Below, one piece after another: positions 8,315 through 12,167 of a DNA stretch of 12,167 nt (position 1 is its first letter; each line of letters opens with the position of its first letter). A program made the position numbers and the translations under genes. This DNA is from DASXRA01 sp046734315 (GTDB lineage Bacteria; Actinomycetota; Actinomycetes; Mycobacteriales; Jatrophihabitantaceae), in contig JBKPQY010000086.1 in NCBI GenBank assembly GCA_046734315.1, forward strand, positions 1 through 12,167, in the 5' to 3' direction. A model generated the notes under the pieces. The model saw only the letters and a program-made list of their open reading frames with translations, searched no databases and was not told the origin of the DNA.

Positions 8315-8374
8315 GGTATTCGGTGTTTTGTCCCGGCCGTCCGCGCAGTTGTGCAACACAAGGGCCTGACGATC

Positions 8375-8403
8375 TTGCGCGGGCGCATTCCCGCTGCTAT
8401 CAA
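8375..8403 (+). promoter_or_regulatory. Weak candidate promoter for the HTH/crotonase genes
   Basis: TTGCGC at 8375-8380 and TATCAA at 8398-8403 have 17-nt spacing and partial consensus, and would give a leader of about 110 nt. The surrounding 207-nt gap (8315-8521) otherwise holds only small inverted repeats: TTGTG/CACAA at 8349-8361, and ACGGGTCA at 8411-8418 against TGACCGT at 8431-8437. No convincing terminator follows the ABC-F stop, so read-through is also possible. Confidence 0.25.
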
Positions 8404-8521
8404 GTCCGCGACGGGTCACACGTAGCTGTATGACCGTGGCATCCACCGTCGTGTTATGGATCGGGGAGAGATCAGCCGGCAGGCATGGTCGCTCGCGGGG
8501 ACTAGTCCGGAGGGTGAAGGC

Positions 8522-8737
8522 ATGGCCGTGCTGAAGAAGGGCGCTCGCATCACAGGGGCCGAGCGCAACAAGCTCGCGAACGACCTGCGCAAGCAATACG
8601 ACAAGGGTCGCAGCATCCGAGAGCTGGCCGAGAGCCACGGGCGCTCCTACGGCTTCGTACACCGGGTGCTGACCGAATCGGGCGCGACGCTGCGAGGTCG
8701 CGGCGGAGCGACCCGGGCGAAGAAGAAAGGGAAGTAG
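8522..8737 (+). CDS. Small helix-turn-helix DNA-binding protein (Rv1473A-like)
   Basis: A 71-aa basic protein. A helical N-terminal part (LKKGARITGAERNKLANDLR) is followed by a helix-turn-helix resembling resolvase/transposase-type HTH domains (SIRELAESHGRSYGFVHRVL, 31-50). It ends in a Gly/Arg/Lys tail, RGRGGATRAKKKGK. Homologues of this size are widespread in actinobacteria, one being annotated beside Rv1473 in M. tuberculosis as a possible regulator; the target is unknown. ATG 8522 is preceded by GGAGGG at 8509-8514 with ideal 7-nt spacing, so it is preferred to an upstream in-frame start at 8456. The enoyl-CoA hydratase-like gene follows closely, which suggests co-transcription. It may regulate the ABC-F gene upstream, but that rests on adjacency alone. 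Confidence 0.85.
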   Translation: MAVLKKGARITGAERNKLANDLRKQYDKGRSIRELAESHGRSYGFVHRVLTESGATLRGRGGATRAKKKGK

Positions 8738-8780
8738 CGCGCTGATCGACATCCCGCCCGAGGCGGGTTTCCGGCTCGAC

Positions 8781-9521
8781 GTGGCGGACACGGTCGCGAC
8801 GATCACGTTGAGCCGGCCGGAGCGGCGAAACGCTCAGACGCCGCACACCTGGACCTGGCTGGGCCGCACCGGGGCGGATCTTCCCGGCAGCGTTCGCGTG
8901 GTGGTCGTGCGTGGCGAGGGGCGGGCGTTCTCGGCCGGGCTCGACCGGGCGATGTTCGCACCTGACGCGAGCCTCGGCCTCGTTGCGCTCGCCGCCGCAC
9001 CTCCGGACGAGGCCAGCGACACGATCGCCACCTACCAGGCTGCGTTCGGGTGGCTGGCCCGCCCGGACATCGTCAGCGTGGCGGCCGTTCACGGGCACGC
9101 GATCGGGGCGGGCTTCCAGCTCGCGCTCGCATGCGACCTCCGCATCGTGGCCGACGACGCCCAGTTCGCCATGGCAGAGCCAAGCCTGGGCCTCGTGCCC
9201 GATCTCGGCGGCACCAAGCGACTGGTCGAGCTGGTCGGCTACTCCCGTGCAGCCGACATCTGCCTGACCGGGCGCCGCGTGCCGGCCGACGAGGCGCTGC
9301 GCATAGGGCTGGCCTCGACGATTACGCCGCCGGGCGACCTCGGCCGGGTCGTCGACGCGACCGTGGCGGCGCTGCTCGCCGTGCCCAGCGACGCGGCGAT
9401 CGAGACGAAGGCGCTGCTGCTTGCGGCATCCGGGCGCAGCCAGGCCGAGCAGGAGCTCGCCGAGCGCGAGGCCCAGCATCGGCGCCTGCGCGAGCTCGCT
9501 CACCTGTTCGACGAGCGCTGA
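8781..9521 (+). CDS. Enoyl-CoA hydratase/isomerase (crotonase) family protein
   Basis: A crotonase-fold protein of 246 aa from the GTG at 8781. The first oxyanion-hole segment is GRAFSAGLDRAMF (47-59), the second GHAIGAGFQLALACDLRI (105-122), followed by AEPSLGLVPDLGGTKRL (132-148). Aligned with classical enoyl-CoA hydratases, the distal catalytic Glu is kept (Glu133) but the first (GGGxE) is Gln113, so simple hydration may be impaired. Isomerase, hydrolase or other crotonase chemistry on an acyl-CoA is possible. Family-like sequence (IDIPPEAGFRLDV) continues upstream of 8781 to a CTG at 8742, four nt after the HTH stop and about 10 nt after a purine-rich AAAGGGAAG. The true start may therefore be that CTG, giving 259 aa. 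The position beside an ABC-F gene recalls Rv1472 (echA12), but similarity to it is not close. Confidence 0.85.
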   Translation: MADTVATITLSRPERRNAQTPHTWTWLGRTGADLPGSVRVVVVRGEGRAFSAGLDRAMFAPDASLGLVALAAAPPDEASDTIATYQAAFGWLARPDIVSVAAVHGHAIGAGFQLALACDLRIVADDAQFAMAEPSLGLVPDLGGTKRLVELVGYSRAADICLTGRRVPADEALRIGLASTITPPGDLGRVVDATVAALLAVPSDAAIETKALLLAASGRSQAEQELAEREAQHRRLRELAHLFDER

Positions 9522-9538
9522 TCCCATCCCGCCTGCGC

Positions 9539-9590
9539 GCCTTCGGCGCCGCGTCGCGGCGGCGGGGCTCTTCGCGCGAGCGCTCATCGC
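9539..9590 (-). repeat. Dispersed GC-rich repeat, copy B (inverted)
   Basis: This is the reverse-complement partner of the repeat near 150-221. Positions 9539-9553 (15 nt) and 9567-9590 (24 nt) match its two blocks without mismatch, in swapped order and with a 13-nt spacer instead of 33 nt. It starts 17 nt after the crotonase stop codon. Both blocks are partly self-complementary (GGCGCC, GAGCGCTC), so each can form small hairpins. Read on the minus strand, block 2 again encodes MSARAKS. Confidence 0.75.
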
Positions 9591-9652
9591 CCGGTGGTCG
9601 CCCTAGCTCGGTCGGCTAGCGCTGGTCGCGCCGATCTGCTCGTAGCGAACCT

Positions 9653-9679
9653 GGGAACGTCTGACCGGCGCGCTACGTT
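9653..9679 (+). promoter_or_regulatory. ECF-sigma-like promoter of the ABC exporter gene
   Basis: GGGAAC at 9653-9658 and CGTT at 9676-9679 are separated by 17 nt. This matches the pattern of stress ECF sigma factors of the SigR/SigH/SigE type (GGAAY, about 17 nt, cGTT). The start would fall near 9686, just before GGAGG at 9690-9694 and the GTG at 9703, a coherent short leader. TACGTT (9674-9679) could instead serve as a housekeeping -10, but then no -35 is visible. Confidence 0.45.
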
Positions 9680-9702
9680 TGCGCCGGGCGGAGGTGGTCG
9701 CG

Positions 9703-11592
9703 GTGTCGATGAGCAACATGCACGCGGTGTGGTCGATGACCCGACGAGACTCGTCGGTCGTCGACAAGCAGATCCCGCGCGGCACGTGGAAGCGCATCAT
9801 GCGTTTCGCCCGCCCGTACCGACTCGAGCTGCTGATCTTCCTCGTCGTGGTCGTGATCGACGCGCTCATCGGGGTTGCCACTCCGGTGCTGGCCGGCAAG
9901 GTGGTCAACGAGATCAGCCGGCACGGCGAGGTGCGGGTCGTCGTCAAGATCGCGATCGTGATTGCGGCGCTGGCCGTGATCGACGCGGTGCTGTCGTTCG
10001 CGCAGCGCTGGTACTCGGCCCGGATCGGCGAGGGCCTGATCTTCGACATGCGCACCGCCGTGTTCGGCCACGTGCAGCGCATGCCGCTCGCGTTCTTCAC
10101 CCGCACCCAGACCGGTGCTCTCGTCAGCAGGCTCAATAACGACGTACTCGGCGCGCAGCAGGCATTCACCTCGACGCTGTCCGGCTTGGTGTCGAACGTC
10201 GTGAGCCTCGTGCTGACCGCCGCCGTCATGTTCTCGCTGTCGTGGCAGATCACGCTGCTGGCGCTGGTGATGCTGCCGCTGTTCGTACTGCCGGCCCGGC
10301 GGATCGGGCGGCGGCTGCAGGCGATCACCCGAGAGTCGTACAACTTGAACGCGTCGATGAACGCCACGATGACCGAGCGGTTCAACGTCGCCGGAGCGCT
10401 GTTGGTCAAGCTGTTCGGGCGGCCCGCCGAAGAGGACATTTCGTTCCGCAACCGCGCCGCGCGGGTGCGCGACATCGGCGTGACGTCCGCGATGTATGCG
10501 CGGGCCTTCTTCGTGGCGCTGACGCTGGTGGCCGCGCTGGCACAGGCGCTGGTGTACGGACTGGGCGGCTACTACGCGCTGACCGGGACTCTCGACACCG
10601 GCACGGTCGTGACCCTGGCGCTGCTGCTGTCGCGGCTGTACGGGCCGCTGACCGCCCTGTCCAACGCCCGGGTGGACGTGATGAGCGCGCTGGTGAGCTT
10701 CGATCGGGTCTTCGAGGTACTCGACCTGCCCCCGATGATCGCCGACGCGCCGGACGCCGTGGAGCTACCGGCGGAAGCGCGCAGCATCGAGTTCGACAAT
10801 GTGCGCTTCTCGTACCCGACGGCCGCCGAGGTGTCGCTGGCCTCTCTCGAAGACGTCGCCGTGCTCGACACCGCGCCGGCGACGGAGGTGCTGCGCGGGG
10901 TGTCGTTCCGTGCCGAGCCGGGAGAGCTGGTCGCGCTGGTGGGCCCGTCCGGGGCGGGCAAGACCACGATCAGCCAGCTCGTGCCGCGCATCTACGACGT
11001 GCGGGCGGGGAGGGTGCTCGTGGGCGGGTACGACGTGCGCGACGTGACGCAGCAGTCGCTGCGCGAGCGAATCGGCGTGGTGAGCCAGGACGCCCACATG
11101 TTCCACGACACGATCCGGGGCAACCTGACGTACGCCAAGCCGGACGCCAAGGAGAGCGAGCTGTGGGCGGCTGTCGAGGCGGCGCAGATCGCCGACCTGA
11201 TCGCGTCGCTGCCGGACGGGCTCGACACCGTGGTGGGCGATCGCGGCTATCGCCTGTCGGGCGGGGAGAAGCAGCGGCTTGCCATCGCCCGCCTGCTGCT
11301 CAAAGCGCCGGAGATAGTGATCCTGGACGAGGCCACCGCGCACCTGGACAGCGAGAGCGAAGTCGCCGTACAGGCGGCGCTCGCCGAGGCTCTCACCGGA
11401 CGGACGTCGCTGGTTATCGCCCACCGCCTGTCAACCGTCCTCGGCGCCGACAAGATCCTCGTCGTCGACCAGGGCCGCCTCGTCCAGAGCGGCACCCACG
11501 CGGACCTGCTTGCCGCAGGCGGCCTGTACGCGGAGCTCTACCGCACCCAGTTCGAAAAGCAGGCCGCGGGCGTCGAACAGCTTGCCGGGTGA
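9703..11592 (+). CDS. ABC exporter half-transporter (fused membrane and ATPase domains)
   Basis: A 629-aa protein. The transmembrane domain spans about residues 25-315, with hydrophobic segments near 42-65, 80-98, 160-176, 180-199 and 269-315. A nucleotide-binding domain follows: A-loop FSYP (369-372), Walker A GPSGAGKTT (414-422), Q-loop VVSQD, signature LSGGE (518-522), Walker B IVILDEATAHLD (538-549) with catalytic Glu543, H-loop His574. All ATPase residues are intact. An extra Ser/Asp-rich insert of about 20 residues lies between the A-loop and Walker A, as I recall from related actinobacterial exporters. It should act as a dimer exporting lipids or drugs from the inner membrane. GTG 9703 is chosen for GGAGG at 9690-9694 (8-nt spacing); ATG 9709 and TTG 9679 are alternatives. 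It is convergent with the ROK gene, 19 nt apart. Confidence 0.92.
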   Translation: MSMSNMHAVWSMTRRDSSVVDKQIPRGTWKRIMRFARPYRLELLIFLVVVVIDALIGVATPVLAGKVVNEISRHGEVRVVVKIAIVIAALAVIDAVLSFAQRWYSARIGEGLIFDMRTAVFGHVQRMPLAFFTRTQTGALVSRLNNDVLGAQQAFTSTLSGLVSNVVSLVLTAAVMFSLSWQITLLALVMLPLFVLPARRIGRRLQAITRESYNLNASMNATMTERFNVAGALLVKLFGRPAEEDISFRNRAARVRDIGVTSAMYARAFFVALTLVAALAQALVYGLGGYYALTGTLDTGTVVTLALLLSRLYGPLTALSNARVDVMSALVSFDRVFEVLDLPPMIADAPDAVELPAEARSIEFDNVRFSYPTAAEVSLASLEDVAVLDTAPATEVLRGVSFRAEPGELVALVGPSGAGKTTISQLVPRIYDVRAGRVLVGGYDVRDVTQQSLRERIGVVSQDAHMFHDTIRGNLTYAKPDAKESELWAAVEAAQIADLIASLPDGLDTVVGDRGYRLSGGEKQRLAIARLLLKAPEIVILDEATAHLDSESEVAVQAALAEALTGRTSLVIAHRLSTVLGADKILVVDQGRLVQSGTHADLLAAGGLYAELYRTQFEKQAAGVEQLAG

Positions 11593-11611
11593 CGGGAAGT
11601 CCGCCGGTGGA

Positions 11612-12167
11612 TCACATGGCTGCCCGGGTGGGGCGCGCGAGACGACGATCGGCGCGCTCGAGTGGGACTGAGGTCCCGACCGGGTCGGCGAGCAGCGGTC
11701 CGAACGCCAGTTCGGCGCCACCGATCAGCGATGAGTTCTCGCCGAGGCCAGCAGTGCGCAACTGCACGCTTCGGCGGGCCTCCGACATGGCGCGCATGTC
11801 GATCTCGTGTTCCACCTCGGCCCGACACAGCTCCAGCACCGTGGCAAGCGAGCCGCCCGTGATCACGACCTGGGGGTTGAGCAGGTTGACCAGGTTGGCA
11901 ATGGTGCGTCCGAGCGCTTCCCCGACGGAGCGCACTCCGCGCAGCGCGTCCGGCTCGCCGGCCCGGGCGGCGCGCATCACCTCGGCTACGGACTCGCGGG
12001 TGGGCGGCCCGGTACGCCCGGCCATCCGCAGCAGCGCCTCTTCGCCGACGTAGGTCTCGACACATCCACGGCTGCCGCAGTGGCACGGCGGTCCGGACGG
12101 ATCCAGCAGCATGTGCCCGACCTCGCCGGCGAACCCGCCGGCCCCGCTGAGCAGCTTGCCGTCGACG
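11612..12167 (-). CDS. ROK family protein (probable transcriptional regulator), 3' part
   Basis: This is the C-terminal 184 codons of a gene entering from the right edge (frame from 12166). It contains the ROK zinc motif CHCGSRGCVETYV (CxCGxxGCxE), preceded by GFAGEVGHM with the conserved Gly-His. It also has VNLLNPQVVITGGSLA near the C-terminal phosphate-binding region and a LGENSSLIGGAELAFGPLLADP end. ROK proteins are sugar kinases or, with an N-terminal winged helix, sugar-responsive repressors such as NagC/XylR. The deciding N-terminus is off the window; the style of the C-terminus favours a regulator. The end RADRRLARPTRAAM is a short non-conserved tail. No partner sugar genes are in view. 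Confidence 0.85.
   Translation of the reverse strand, partial: VDGKLLSGAGGFAGEVGHMLLDPSGPPCHCGSRGCVETYVGEEALLRMAGRTGPPTRESVAEVMRAARAGEPDALRGVRSVGEALGRTIANLVNLLNPQVVITGGSLATVLELCRAEVEHEIDMRAMSEARRSVQLRTAGLGENSSLIGGAELAFGPLLADPVGTSVPLERADRRLARPTRAAM

Noticed and set aside
8550..9587. 345-codon minus-strand open frame beginning MSARAKS
   Set aside because: It is antisense to the crotonase and HTH genes, whose motifs are clear; its start lies in the repeat and its composition is typical of high-GC antisense frames.
9519..9600. Terminator after the crotonase gene
   Set aside because: The palindromic bits here belong to the dispersed repeat and there is no single dominant stem or T tract; a terminator role is possible but not shown.
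10242..12053. 603-codon plus-strand open frame across the ABC exporter end and the ROK gene
   Set aside because: Arg/Ala/Gly-rich out-of-frame reading of two well-recognised genes; no domain.

Overview
The window is high-GC DNA with actinobacterial codon use, GTG starts and actinobacterial gene families. Two blocks follow the order I recall from the Mycobacterium tuberculosis Rv1465-Rv1473A region: sufU followed by a DUF59 gene at the left, and an ABC-F ATPase, a small HTH protein and an enoyl-CoA hydratase-like protein in the centre. I read it as a chromosomal segment of an actinomycete related to, but not identical with, mycobacteria. No rRNA, tRNA, CRISPR, phage or transposase gene was seen.

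Layout. 1-586 (+): end of the SUF iron-sulfur assembly operon (sufU 3' end, then a DUF59/SufT-like factor), closed by a very strong hairpin at 600-652. 685-1434 (+): protein with two tandem DUF427 domains. 1427-6555 (-): four co-directional genes. In transcription order they are an MFS exporter, a YpfJ-type zinc metallopeptidase broken by a one-base frameshift, a phytoene-desaturase-like FAD oxidoreductase, and a lipase maturation factor (LMF) family membrane protein only 6 nt after the oxidoreductase. 6556-6706: divergent control region with a likely leaderless hexapeptide ORF ahead of the ABC-F gene. 6707-9521 (+): ABC-F ATPase, 71-aa HTH protein, crotonase-fold protein. 9703-11592 (+): ABC exporter half-transporter behind an ECF-sigma-like promoter. 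11612-12167 (-): 3' part of a ROK-family gene running off the right edge.

Themes. The central divergent pair (MFS exporter and ABC-F) looks like an antibiotic-response locus; an ABC-F with a short upstream peptide ORF is the classic arrangement for ribosome-sensing control. The least explained pieces are the LMF/oxidoreductase pair and a dispersed GC-rich repeat. The repeat occurs twice in inverted orientation (150-221 and 9539-9590) with its two conserved blocks in permuted order. The left copy sits inside the suf operon and forms a small ORF that bridges the sufU stop and the DUF59 start.

No gene-free stretch exceeds about 210 nt. The longest is 8315-8521, which holds only a weak promoter candidate and small hairpins.
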